Origin: Daphnia carinata | Taxonomy: Eukaryota; Arthropoda; Branchiopoda; Diplostraca; Daphniidae | DNA: 64,000 nt | Assembly: GCF_022539665.2 (NCBI RefSeq) | Contig: NC_081338.1 | Location: 992,001-1,056,000, forward strand | Reading direction: 5' to 3' | In this document: positions 32,446 to 42,391 of the stretch, piece after piece | How the letters are laid out: every line of letters starts with the position of its first letter | How positions within the stretch are numbered: the first letter of the stretch is position 1 | Program-made: the position numbers and the translations under genes | The notes under the pieces: generated by a model | Database searches by the model: none | The model's input: the letters and a program-made list of their open reading frames with translations, nothing else | Told to the model about the DNA's origin: nothing

Positions 32446-33364
32446 AAAGTCTTTCATGGTAGAAATTACAATTGATTTGTCATTATTAGTAGCTTTGTTA
32501 ACGTCAAGTACAAAGCTTCCTTATATTTCAGTGCAGTATGTGATGTAATTAGGTAACCAATAGCTCCTTGAAAATGTGCGTAAGGGGTAAACTAGATACG
32601 AACAACGTAAAAAATCATTTATAAAAATGCTGGAAAAATGCAAGTTCTTGCCAGAGACGTAGATGGTTTTCTCGGAGTAAATGTGAGGTTATTCTTTAAC
32701 AAACGGTTGCTCTTTAACAATAGCCATGCATTTACTTTCGAATTTTGACTCATCGATGTTCCTACGCAAATTGTATATTCCAGTTTTGCTTGAACTATTT
32801 ATTGCTTTGGTGAAAAGCGCTCCTAGCCTAGATAACAGTCAGCAGTCACACCGCCTGGAATAGTTATAGCAGTAGGTTATGATTTTAATATATATATTGG
32901 GCTCTTTGTAACTTTGAAAAGAATTGAAAATATGATAAGGAAATAAATGATGTAAAATCAATATTGAATTATAACAGTCTCTTTTTTTGTTCCTTACTTC
33001 AGATGATACTTTAAGTTTATAATATTATTCCTATAAACATTGTTGATCAAATTTTAATAAGAACGAACTAGTCTTCATGTTAACATATCTTTGTACCCAG
33101 CACCCACAAAAGCCCCGCAAAACTCATTCAATTTTCGTATTCAAAATGAACAAACGGTCTTTATCTATGGCATAAGCATCGGCAATGGGAAGTGATAAGG
33201 GAGGTGGAAGGGGAGTTGGGGGGAATGAGCAAAGAGGTTGGACAGAACAAGGCGAATTGCGAAAAACATAGATTTCTTATATTCTGTTCAAAGAAGCGAT
33301 AGTTGTTCAATAAACAAAAATTGTAAAAAATGAACTTTATATAACGGGATATTAGCAATGGATA
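32446..33364. other. Non-coding interior and inner part of the right inverted end
   Basis: No gene seen. Positions 33060-33364 match, in reverse complement, the sequence about 350-650 bp inside the third transposon end at 63670-63960 (for example CATAGATAAAGACC and GCGGGGCTTTTGTGG on that strand). The 33706 end therefore resembles the 63311 copy over about 650 bp, further than it resembles the 28462 end. Confidence 0.65.
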
Positions 33365-33706
33365 AATACTAACATAATCGGAAATCAGATTACTACCGAA
33401 TCAATAATCAAAAATTAACTAGCCCACATACGCTAACATTGTTTGATCTCGGCAAACCTTATAGCAGGTGACGGTTTCAGCAACCTTCGTACATTCCAAA
33501 TTCCACGGAATAGTAGGTGGGAAATATATTTTGAAACAAAAATGAGGTTCTTACGAACTTGGAAATTGAGCGGAGAAAAAGGCCCAGTCCAATGGAGAAA
33601 AAGGCCCACTTTTGAATTTGGAAAAAAAGTGGGCCTTTTTCGTCTGGGCCTTTTTCGCGGGCCTTTTTCGTCTGGGCCTTTTTCGTCTGGGCCTTTTTCT
33701 CCGCCA
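33365..33706 (-). repeat. Right inverted end of the foldback-like transposon
   Basis: Reverse complement of the left end, with about five 15-bp GGCCTTTTTCGTCTG units at the outer tip ending TTTTTCTCCGCC. Satellite follows after about five bases. Confidence 0.88.
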
Positions 33707-33810
33707 ATCGTAGATCATGAAACTGATTCTATAACACTACATTCACATTGAATACACGTATATTTGATGCTGTTTGAATGTAGATATTGAAACTCACTGT
33801 ATCACACTAT
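33707..33810 (-). repeat. 70-bp satellite, block 5 (reverse orientation)
   Basis: About one and a half units between the foldback-like transposon and E5. Ends TATCACACTAT at the first base of the E5 LTR. Confidence 0.92.
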
Positions 33811-34011
33811 TGTAACGAGCCCACAGGCTATCCGAAGACAGCCACACCCTCAACATCCCTCAAGCGTTTCACAAGTGAAAGCGAACGTGTCCCCTCCCAT
33901 TTTACCTTCATTTTGTATGTGTGTTAGTAGTATAAATACTGCATGATTGTAACATGTAATTGGGACTTGTTACGACAATCCACTGCAATACACGAGGTTT
34001 GAAACTTTACA
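33811..34011 (+). repeat. E5 5' LTR with TATA box
   Basis: TGTAACGAGCCC..CTTTACA, 201 bp. TATAAATA is at 33931-33938, which puts transcription start near 33961-33968. From there to the gag splice donor there is no ATG. Similar in layout to the 203-bp E3 LTR. Confidence 0.95.
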
Positions 34012-34013
34012 AT

Positions 34014-34031
34014 TGGAGGTCCCAACGAGAC
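34014..34031 (+). promoter_or_regulatory. E5 primer binding site
   Basis: TGGAGGTCCCAACGAGAC begins two bases after the LTR. From memory it is the complement of a tRNA-Gln 3' end with one or two differences (TGGAGGTCCCACCGAGAT). The same site is present in E6. Confidence 0.8.
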
Positions 34032-34139
34032 TCACACTTGTTGTCCAGTACAAAGTTTCTACCCGTACCTTATTTCAGTGATTGTGCTCTACACTTCCCC
34101 GACGAGTCTCCAACAACTCTACCAGACCAAGGAACACCA

Positions 34140-34152
34140 TCAAAGGTAAGCG
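34140..34152 (+). promoter_or_regulatory. E5 5' splice site before the gag ATG
   Basis: AAAG-GTAAGCGA, with GT at 34146-34147, eight bases upstream of the gag ATG (34154). E6 keeps the same GGTAAGCGAATG at its gag start although surrounding bases differ. Joined to the acceptor at 40716 it would give an env mRNA whose first ATG is that of env. Confidence 0.65.
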
Positions 34153-34153
34153 A

Positions 34154-36886
34154 ATGCCGCTTGATCATATTGTATCAGAGACTACTCGTAAGGAGAATAC
34201 TTTGTATCCGAACATTGCTGACGAACTATCTCCACCGTTGTACCCCGTATTTCCCGAGCCAGACACAACCAACCAAAATCCCAACTACTCTCGAGAAAAA
34301 TTTTTAGACCACTGGAAAACTCTTGTGGACTTAGAATTTGAACAAGAAGTAGAACAAAACAAAACCTATCAGACTACCACGACAAAAGCAAAAATCCAAC
34401 AAATAGAATCCAAAAAACAAGAAGTTATTAAAGAGACCCACAACGCATTACAATTGTATTCATATACGTTGTTAGAACCATCGTTGCAAGTACCAAGTGG
34501 TATAACAGCAGAAACTATTACAAACACCACAAAGACAGTCAAAAATTACGTAGAATCCCTTGGTGGCAACACCGAAAACCTTGACAGTTTATTACAGCAA
34601 ATTAGCATTGTACATGGTAAAGAGAAAGAATTCTTATTAGGTACCAGCCGTATTTTACAAAGAGAAGTAGTACTTGCGCAGATTACAGAGAAAAAATGTT
34701 CGTCTGAACTCAATTTTGAGTTACAGAGCTTAAGAAAGCAGCTAGAGAGCAACAAGAAAAAGGCAAAGAGTTCCAAATACACCTTAAGTAGCTCCCTCGA
34801 ACAACTCCAAGAAAGTAACGAAACTCTAAAAAACTCCCTTGAAAAAACTGCCAATCGAATAAGCGAATTAGAAACAAGCCTTGAAAGTGCCACAGCAACA
34901 GAAAACCAACTACAAAACCTGTTACGAAAAAAAGAAGCCAATATCATAGCAGTTGAGAGAGAAGGGCAAGAAATAATTAGCAAACTTGAAAGTGAAAGAA
35001 AACAACTGGTTACGAAGTTAGAAACCGCCGAGCAACAGATAAAAGCAGCTTTAGAAACAAACAAACAACTTCAGACAGAAACAAAAGAAACAAAAGAGAT
35101 CCTTGAAAAAACCTTAACAGAAAAAGTCGCCTTACGAAGAAGTCTGATAGATATTACTACAAAGAATAAAAATCTTGAAACAGAATTACAAAAAATCAAC
35201 GCGCAGACAATAAACCAAGAAGAAAAGATTAAGTATCTGGAAAACAGGATAAGAGAATATAGAAAGCAACAGGTAACATTCGCTGAAACCGAAGACTTAG
35301 ACAATTCCAACGAACCAGGAGAGATAACGAAATTAGTAAGTGAGATAAACGACCTAACCTCAATAACAGAAGGAGACAAATCCCTTCACTTCGAGTTAGA
35401 ATCTGAACAAGTTGAAAAACTACAGCAATTCAACAACGACCTACAAAACCAAATCGAGATCCAAAACGACAACCTTCTTCAACTAGAGCGAAAGTACCAA
35501 ACTCTCAAAAACAAAATCGAAATGGGACTTTCACACAAAGAAGCTTCAAGAATTGACCGCGACACAACAGATACCGATAGCCTTGATACATCCACAACCC
35601 AACCAATTGTAAAAGCATTAGGAGAATTATTTTCCAGAGAAGACAAAAAGTCAATTCCAATCTTCAAAGGGAAAAGTACTGATAAACTAATAACAGAATG
35701 GCTGAAGGACGCCGAACATGTCGCACGCAACAACGACTGGGACGACAACCAAAAAATACGATTCTTCTCTGACAGACTAAAAGGCGATGCCTTAGAATGG
35801 CATGGAAACTACGTGGAAGAGCAAGGTGACGAATTAAGTTATGACGAATGGAAAACTGCCATTATTGCAAGATTCCAGGATGCATACGACTTAGCAGCAC
35901 AAAGAAAAAAGTTATCCACGCTAAAACAAAAACCTGAAGAGAAATGCAAAGCCTTTATTTCAAGAATCAACAGTCTCTACGAGTCCATTGAAGGCAAAGA
36001 AGAAAAATCTGACCAAAACCAGACCATAGTTGAAGGTCGACTCATAAACACAGTCAAAAGAATGAGAGATTATACCAAAATCAAAATTCTGATGCAAGGC
36101 ATTTTACCAAAATTCAGAGCAGAGCTCTATTTTCGAATGCCCGAAGACCCTGAAGATTTTGATCAGCTTTGTAAACAATTAATCATATCCGAAGGTATCC
36201 TATATAGCAAGGAAACTGCAGAAGATAAGGAAATAAATGCGGTGATAGCAGGGATAACGCACCACGAGAAACAACAAGACAACGAACTTTCACAACAAAA
36301 GACAGAAATTGAATTCTTAAAACAAAAAATTCAGGAACTGGAAAAAACTAATAAAAACCGTAACTTGGCACAGGATACTGATATAACCGTAGCAGCAGCA
36401 GATCGATACGAACCAAGATCCTCACGATCAAGTGATCGGTACTCCAGATCACAAAATCCGCGAGTTCGATTCGACGACAGTTCAAATAGCAGAGGCCCCA
36501 GTAGTGACCGAAATTTCGGCCGAAGCAGGGAGAACAGCCCATACCGCAACAATTATACTTCACCACGAAGACAAGGTACTTCCCCAGGGTATCGACAACC
36601 CAATTACCCTTCATATCAACAAACACCGAGACCTTCATACAACAACGGACCGACCCATTACAATCAACCACACTTTCAACCGAGCAACAATCAACAAGCG
36701 TATCACCAAAACCCAGGTTATCCACGACAATACCCGCAGCAACGACAAAACCAGCCGAACACCCACGACACTCTTGGAAATAAGATTATTATCTGTTACA
36801 AGTGCAATAAAAAAGGACACATTGCACGAGAATGTTGGACAGATATGGCACGTATCAACAACCCGAACCACCGTCCAATGCAGTAA
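34154..36886 (+). CDS. gag: E5 Gag with long coiled coil, capsid domain and CCHC knuckle (910 aa)
   Basis: Forms the particle and binds RNA. The start is the ATG at 34154; the frame is open 72 bp further upstream, but without an ATG. Residues about 60-470 are almost entirely Glu/Lys/Gln/Leu coiled coil (for example KKAKSSKYTLSSSLEQLQES), which normal gypsy gags of 300-450 residues lack. The gag domain is at about 498-690 (IPIFKGKSTDKLITEWLKDA, ARFQDAYDLAAQRKKL, MQGILPKFRAELYFRMPED). Then a second short coil, an Arg/Ser then Gln/Asn/Tyr/Pro-rich disordered tail, and the knuckle CYKCNKKGHIAREC at about 881-894. Overlaps pol by 55 nt in the -1 frame. Intact; E6 gag is the same build. Confidence 0.93.
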   Translation: MPLDHIVSETTRKENTLYPNIADELSPPLYPVFPEPDTTNQNPNYSREKFLDHWKTLVDLEFEQEVEQNKTYQTTTTKAKIQQIESKKQEVIKETHNALQLYSYTLLEPSLQVPSGITAETITNTTKTVKNYVESLGGNTENLDSLLQQISIVHGKEKEFLLGTSRILQREVVLAQITEKKCSSELNFELQSLRKQLESNKKKAKSSKYTLSSSLEQLQESNETLKNSLEKTANRISELETSLESATATENQLQNLLRKKEANIIAVEREGQEIISKLESERKQLVTKLETAEQQIKAALETNKQLQTETKETKEILEKTLTEKVALRRSLIDITTKNKNLETELQKINAQTINQEEKIKYLENRIREYRKQQVTFAETEDLDNSNEPGEITKLVSEINDLTSITEGDKSLHFELESEQVEKLQQFNNDLQNQIEIQNDNLLQLERKYQTLKNKIEMGLSHKEASRIDRDTTDTDSLDTSTTQPIVKALGELFSREDKKSIPIFKGKSTDKLITEWLKDAEHVARNNDWDDNQKIRFFSDRLKGDALEWHGNYVEEQGDELSYDEWKTAIIARFQDAYDLAAQRKKLSTLKQKPEEKCKAFISRINSLYESIEGKEEKSDQNQTIVEGRLINTVKRMRDYTKIKILMQGILPKFRAELYFRMPEDPEDFDQLCKQLIISEGILYSKETAEDKEINAVIAGITHHEKQQDNELSQQKTEIEFLKQKIQELEKTNKNRNLAQDTDITVAAADRYEPRSSRSSDRYSRSQNPRVRFDDSSNSRGPSSDRNFGRSRENSPYRNNYTSPRRQGTSPGYRQPNYPSYQQTPRPSYNNGPTHYNQPHFQPSNNQQAYHQNPGYPRQYPQQRQNQPNTHDTLGNKIIICYKCNKKGHIARECWTDMARINNPNHRPMQ

Positions 36887-39800
36887 ACACAATATCCCTA
36901 CCAACCAACCCTTTAACACAAAATTTAGAAATAGCGATACCCAAACTAATCCGTATACCAGTAAGAATTTTTGGAAAAGAAATTAAGGCTTTAGTAGACA
37001 CAGGAGCAGCAGCCAGTTTAGTTTCTGACAGCATATTTTTTAATCTAAAGGAGTATGAAGAACTTAAACATGTTAAAGACTCCCCTTCGCCAATATTTAG
37101 AACGGTGTCAGGAGAAATACTAAAATCGAAAGGGAAATATGGGTTTTCAATCACCATTAACACCAATCACGTCATTAAGCATGATTTCTTTATTATGGAA
37201 AACTTGAACGAAACTTGCATATTAGGATTAGACTTCTTATCGAGCAACAATGTAAAAATTAATACTAAAAACAGGCAGATCAATTACGATCATTCCGGAA
37301 AAGAACATAGCTTTGGTAAATACACACTCCCAGTATATAGCATAACTTTTGGCAAGACAGGTATTAATATTCCACTCCTCCCAGACCGTTCGTCAGATAG
37401 TAACTACAACAACGATCTGACAGTAGCAGATTATCGCAGCCTAGAATCTTTCTCCCAATCAGAAATTAACAAGAAATCTAAGCGAATTGGACAAACCCAA
37501 GAGAGTGAAACGACTAACATCTCCGACGAGATACGCATTAAAATTGAAAATCTATTGAAGAAACACGAAACTCTATTTGCAGAAAGAGAATCAGATTTGG
37601 GTCTAGCAACTGATGTAAAACATTCCATTAACATAGGATACAACGCCCCAATTACTCAACGATTGCGTAGAACACCAGAAGCATTAAAACTAATTGTCAA
37701 AACAAAGATTGAAGTAATGGTAAATAACAATATTATTAGAGAAAGTCACAGCCCATTTGCAGCAGCAATTGTAATGGTTCCCAAAAAAGATGGAGAAATG
37801 CGTATGTGTATTGATTATAGGGCACTTAACAAAATAACCGTAAAAGACAAATACCCATTACCAAGAATCGACGACACAATTGATGCATTGAGCGGATCAG
37901 TTTACTTCTCAACATTGGACTTACTAAGTGGCTACTGGCAGATCGAGATAGAAGAAAACGACAAACACAAAACCGCCTTCATTTGTGAACTTGGACAATA
38001 CGAATTTAATAGAATGCCATTTGGACTAACAAATGCACCAAGCACTTTTCAACGAGCAATGAACAACATATTGAAATCAGTATTGTTCAGGTTCGCATTG
38101 GTTTACCTGGATGACATCATAGTGTTCAGTAATGATATTGCTGAACATGTGATACATCTAGAAGCAGTGTTTAAACTTCTTAAAGACGCAGGACTAAAAT
38201 TAAAAAGAAAGAAATGCGAATTTTTCAAAGAAGAATTAGACTATTTAGGATATATTGTTTCGAAAAAAGGAATAACACCGAGTACAAAAAAGTTAGAAGC
38301 AATCATCAAATACCCAGCTCCCAAAAACGTGAAAGAATTAAGCTCATTTCTAGGTTTGGCTAGCTATTACAGAAAGTTCATCAGGGCTTTTGCTGATAAA
38401 GCCCACCCACTGACAGCGCTAACGAGAAAATCAGCCGAGTGGAAATGGGGAGAGGAACAAAGGGACGCCTTTGATTGTATCAAGAACTGTCTCATAACTA
38501 GACCTATCCTAGGGTATCCAGATTTCACGCGCGAATTTATCATCTACACAGATGCCTCAGGATACGGTATAGGAGCAGTCTTGGCTCAGATGCAAACTCT
38601 ACCTCAATCAGCGGATTCAGCGGAGTCCGACGTACAGGAACCCCGTGAATCAGACGGCGCGGAAGTCGTCATAGCGTATAGCTCTAAACATCTGAACGAC
38701 CGCGAAGCCAAGTGGTCAACCACAGAGAAAGAGGCTTACGCCATCATCCACGCAATTGACGTATTTAGAACGTATCTATACGGACGCAGATTCACCGTAT
38801 TTACAGACCATAGACCTTTAGAATGGTTAATGAGCAAGACAGAACCCGCAGGAAGATTAGCTAGATGGGCACTAAAAATACAAGAATTCGACATCGTCAT
38901 TGGGTACCGGCCTGGGAAGTCGCACCAAAATGCAGACACCCTAAGCCGTATTCCCATAGTGCCAATAGCACGAGTAGAAACAAGGGCAATGGAAAGAGGA
39001 ACTGTCACAAGAGAGCTAGAAAATATTCGAAAAGAAGGTGAAAATCTAAAAGAAAAACTAAGGATTGAAAGATTAAAGAAACAAGAACAGCTGGAGAAAG
39101 AAAACGAAAGTATTCAAAAAGAAAACGAAAGTTTTGAGAGGGAAAGTCAAAGGAAGAGCGTAGGTTTCGAAAGAGAAATTGGAAGTGAAAGTAAAAGGTC
39201 TGAGAAAGAAGACAGATGGATAGAATTACAGCAAGCAGATAAATATTGTCAAAAACTAATGATGGAAATACAAGAAGATAGCCAGAAAAATAGAAATAAA
39301 AAATTCTCAAGCAACTTTATAATCAATGAAAAGGGTCTATTAACAGATAGACAAGGAAAATTAGTAGTCCCTGTACCGTTAATCGACGGAATTTTACGAG
39401 CAAATCATGATCACATGATGGCAGGGCATTTAGGAATCGAAAAAACAATAGCCAGACTTAGAGAACAATACTTCTTCCCATACATGCGACAAAACGTAAC
39501 AGAACACATCAAAAATTGCCTTAAATGCGCAAAACGCAAGGCTGTGGGAGGAAGTAAAGCACCATTGCAACCTATGCCCCCAGCCGAAAGGGTGTGGGAA
39601 AGACTTGCGATGGATATTGTGGGTCCCGTTCAAGAAAGCGCAAAGGGACATAAGTATATTTTAGTCCTATCAGATTATGCCAGTCGTTTCGTCTTCACGG
39701 TTCCAATGAGAGATCAAACTGCCCAAACAATTGCTACAATACTGGTTAATGATATTTATACAAAATATGGATCCCCCGAAGTAGTACTAACAGATCAAGG

Positions 39801-40692
39801 AACTAATTTCCTGTCGAGCTTAATCCAAGATATTTGCAAATTATTTAAAATCAAACAAATCAGAACAACAGCATACCATCCCCAGACAGACGGATTAGTA
39901 GAACGATTTAACAGAACCCTATGTGACATGTTGGCTTGCTACGTAACGGATGAACCAGAAAATTGGGACAAATATCTACCATTTGTCACATTTGCTTACA
40001 ACACAGCGAAGCAATCAACACTGCAACAAAACCCATTCTTTCTATTCTTCGGGAGACAACCAGTGCTCCCAAACGACATCAAAATAGACAGGCGATACGA
40101 AACATACGAGGATACCAGTGTAATGTACTCACACCAATGGAAGAAGGCTCAGCAACTAGCGAAGGAACACCTATTTCGGGCACAGACAAAACAAAAAAGA
40201 TACTACGACAAAGGAACACAAGCGATCAAATATAACATTGGTGACTTTGTGCTACTGAAAGCTCCACCAACTGCCGGAAAATTCATCAACAGGTGGAATG
40301 GACCATTCAAAATCATCAGAAATTTCTCAAATCTCACTTATGAGATTCAACACGCGAGCAATGAAAAACTAAAATCAGTGGTACACGTCAACCGCCTAAA
40401 GCTCTACGTCCCGGCAAACCAAGAAACAGAAAAATTATCTAGTGTTCCACAACAACCAGGAAGTGAAACAGTGCGACGAGGACCAGGCAGACCAAGAAAC
40501 AACTTCATCAACAACAAAAGAATACCTGTCCGTAGAGCGTGTTGGCATCGGCATCATCATGCAGCAGAAACGGAAAATTGTAAAATCATCGCACCAAATC
40601 TCCCCGGTCCTATACCAATTAATCCTGCACACACTAGAATGACGAATCCACGATACAACTTACGGCAACGCAACGAAGTCTCGAGATTCTAA
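36832..40692 (+). CDS. pol: E5 Pol: protease, RT, RNase H, integrase (1286 aa)
   Basis: Uninterrupted polyprotein in the -1 frame relative to gag, opening with an ATG inside the overlap. Protease ALVDTGAAASLV (Asp about 56) and CILGLDFLSS. RT with MCIDYRALNKITVKDKYPLP and catalytic LVYLDDIIVFS (about 422-432). RNase H FIIYTDASGYGIGAVLAQ (about 570) and TDHRPLEWL. Then an E/K/R coiled-coil linker (about 715-825). Integrase zinc domain (HDHMMAGHLGIEKT, CLKCAKRK), catalytic Asp in AMDIVGP (about 927), Asp in LTDQGTNF (about 986), Glu in LVERFNRT (about 1022), GPF module (WNGPFKIIRNFS, about 1155). All catalytic residues are present. Confidence 0.96.
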   Translation: MLDRYGTYQQPEPPSNAVNTISLPTNPLTQNLEIAIPKLIRIPVRIFGKEIKALVDTGAAASLVSDSIFFNLKEYEELKHVKDSPSPIFRTVSGEILKSKGKYGFSITINTNHVIKHDFFIMENLNETCILGLDFLSSNNVKINTKNRQINYDHSGKEHSFGKYTLPVYSITFGKTGINIPLLPDRSSDSNYNNDLTVADYRSLESFSQSEINKKSKRIGQTQESETTNISDEIRIKIENLLKKHETLFAERESDLGLATDVKHSINIGYNAPITQRLRRTPEALKLIVKTKIEVMVNNNIIRESHSPFAAAIVMVPKKDGEMRMCIDYRALNKITVKDKYPLPRIDDTIDALSGSVYFSTLDLLSGYWQIEIEENDKHKTAFICELGQYEFNRMPFGLTNAPSTFQRAMNNILKSVLFRFALVYLDDIIVFSNDIAEHVIHLEAVFKLLKDAGLKLKRKKCEFFKEELDYLGYIVSKKGITPSTKKLEAIIKYPAPKNVKELSSFLGLASYYRKFIRAFADKAHPLTALTRKSAEWKWGEEQRDAFDCIKNCLITRPILGYPDFTREFIIYTDASGYGIGAVLAQMQTLPQSADSAESDVQEPRESDGAEVVIAYSSKHLNDREAKWSTTEKEAYAIIHAIDVFRTYLYGRRFTVFTDHRPLEWLMSKTEPAGRLARWALKIQEFDIVIGYRPGKSHQNADTLSRIPIVPIARVETRAMERGTVTRELENIRKEGENLKEKLRIERLKKQEQLEKENESIQKENESFERESQRKSVGFEREIGSESKRSEKEDRWIELQQADKYCQKLMMEIQEDSQKNRNKKFSSNFIINEKGLLTDRQGKLVVPVPLIDGILRANHDHMMAGHLGIEKTIARLREQYFFPYMRQNVTEHIKNCLKCAKRKAVGGSKAPLQPMPPAERVWERLAMDIVGPVQESAKGHKYILVLSDYASRFVFTVPMRDQTAQTIATILVNDIYTKYGSPEVVLTDQGTNFLSSLIQDICKLFKIKQIRTTAYHPQTDGLVERFNRTLCDMLACYVTDEPENWDKYLPFVTFAYNTAKQSTLQQNPFFLFFGRQPVLPNDIKIDRRYETYEDTSVMYSHQWKKAQQLAKEHLFRAQTKQKRYYDKGTQAIKYNIGDFVLLKAPPTAGKFINRWNGPFKIIRNFSNLTYEIQHASNEKLKSVVHVNRLKLYVPANQETEKLSSVPQQPGSETVRRGPGRPRNNFINNKRIPVRRACWHRHHHAAETENCKIIAPNLPGPIPINPAHTRMTNPRYNLRQRNEVSRF

Positions 40693-40696
40693 AACG

Positions 40697-40716
40697 TCCA
40701 AATTTTCTTTTCGCAG
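40697..40716 (+). promoter_or_regulatory. E5 env 3' splice site
   Basis: A pyrimidine tract ending TTTTCTTTTCGCAG abuts the env ATG at 40717. E3 (TTTTTCACAG) and E6 (TTTTTATATAACAG) have the same placement, arguing for selection rather than chance. Confidence 0.7.
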
Positions 40717-42368
40717 ATGGAACTGATACTATCACTCATCCAATTACTCACCATCATTCCATCCACATATCCCATCTATTCAACCGTATGCGACTGCCAG
40801 AACGTAAAGACCAGAGGAATTTTAGATATAGAGGCACCCTATTATACTGCAATAACAAAGAATCAGATACAGCTCACTTACCCAGAATACCCACGTTGTA
40901 CACTTTAAAAACAACACAAAAACCAGCAGCCTCTTGGAAAGGCTGGACCTGCAAGCAATGGATAAAAACGAAGAAAATAACTGGGTCATTCTGGATCGGA
41001 TCTTTCGACACCATATATTCACAAGAAACTAAACTAATTTCCCCACTGGAATGCTGGAGAATGGTGAACGACAAGAAATGTGGCGATAATAACATGCAGA
41101 CCGGACCAGCGGGTCTGAGTTTCACAGCCACCCCGACAGGCGAAGGGCAATGGTATGCCATAAAAACATATCACACCCTCAACTGTGTTGCAGAACAAAT
41201 CACCTTACGGCAGGAAAAACAAGACGACCCAATCGAGAGCCCATTTGGACCATTAAATACTACCCAGCAAGAAGGACACTTCATCCAAAATCAAAACACA
41301 ATAGTATGGGGAGATAGGACAACAAATAATTCATATTCTCAAACCTTGATCAAAGGAAGCGGTTATCTGGAACTTCCGAGAATACCGGAACGCGAAAACA
41401 CCAGCCGTCTTTACGACACCAATCGACAGATCGAGATTTCATTCTTCAACAAACCAGATCGGGACATAACACCACAAGGTTACAAAGTTGTGGGCGTACC
41501 GCTCACATACCTAATCTTTCCAACCGAAACAACGAGAAAATTGTACGAGATGTTCAAAACAACTATACATACATGTATACAAAATACTCACATAGATACA
41601 TCGGTGTGCAAGGACTACAGGGAACTCCAGTTAACCAAGCGGAAACGATCCATTCAACAGGAAGTTACATTCTTGCTCAACACCCCCTCGGAAGACTCAG
41701 GAAAACGTCTGTACAGCATTTCGTACGCCTGGGGACCAATAAGAATGGGATATCAACAGGCAATCAGGATCAACGAGAAGGACCGGAGTGTAAATTACAA
41801 CGCCACTATATACATAATATACAAACCCGACGAAAACACTCAGTTAACCGCCCACTTTCGTCTCAAAGACGATGATCCACTTCCTCAAGGATCAGAATTC
41901 GAATACATCGTTGACCAAACAATAAGAATCCAGAACAGTAATATCTGTATCACGGAAGGAGAAGCAGGCCGACTAATTGTTGCTAAATGCTCAGAATTTT
42001 CAACACGGTGGATTCTAGATCAACAAAACCATCAATTAATTTCACAAGAATCGTATCTCTGTATTACACTAGGAACATACCAAGCTATCATATTGACAGA
42101 ATGCAGAGATGATAAGAACAGCGTAACACAAAAATGGATCTTTGAAACTGTCAACACCAATCCAGACATCATAGAAAATTTCCCAGACACAACTTTAGCA
42201 GAAATGCAGGAAATTCAACAAGAACAACGGAAGGCAATCACAACCACGATTAATTCGCCGCTATTTGGAGGAATTTTAAAAACTAATCACGGTAGCGGAA
42301 ATATAATCTGGGATATGATTGCCTGGGGCCTATTGAAAACGGAAAAACACCAAACGAAAAATGTCTAA
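40717..42368 (+). pseudogene. env: E5 env-like glycoprotein, N-terminal part
   Basis: Begins at the ATG directly after the splice acceptor with a hydrophobic signal peptide (MELILSLIQLLTIIPS), then CDCQNVKTRGIL. A one-base phase change at about 40850-40860 moves the reading into the long frame 40788-42368, as comparison with E6 shows. Conserved features are WKGWTCKQWIKTKKITGSFW, many Cys and Trp, and ricin-B-like repeats near the end (CSEFSTRWILDQQNHQL, YLCITLG). A second phase change near 42340 separates it from the next part; E3 reads through that point. Probably a secreted or membrane ectodomain. Broken as assembled, unless the shifts are sequencing errors. Confidence 0.8.
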
Positions 42369-42391
42369 CACACCATGGAGTAAACAAGCAA

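Larger units (their letters stand above)
28462..33706. mobile_element. Foldback-like DNA transposon with tandem-repeat inverted ends
   Basis: Inverted ends of about 350 bp: 28462-28815 and 33365-33706. Each begins with several 15-bp units of the form GAAAAAGGCCCAGAC, then AAAAGTGGGCCTTTTTCTCC, then unique DNA with CCGTTACCTTCTATAAGG, TTAGCGTATGTACGCTAG and CTGATTTC. The interior holds a decayed intron-containing gene and a nested element. A third end of the same type starts at 63311. I could not fix a target duplication. Superfamily unknown; the repeat-bearing long ends recall foldback/Galileo-type elements. Confidence 0.75.

Noticed and set aside
33443-33751. KKAQTKKAQTKK-type and GPFSSGPF-type frames, also at 63304-63624
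   Set aside because: Translation of the 15-bp repeats in transposon ends, not proteins.
34546-35064. 172-codon minus-strand Ser/Cys/Phe/Leu-rich frame
   Set aside because: Antisense of the Glu/Lys/Gln-rich coiled-coil codons of E5 gag.
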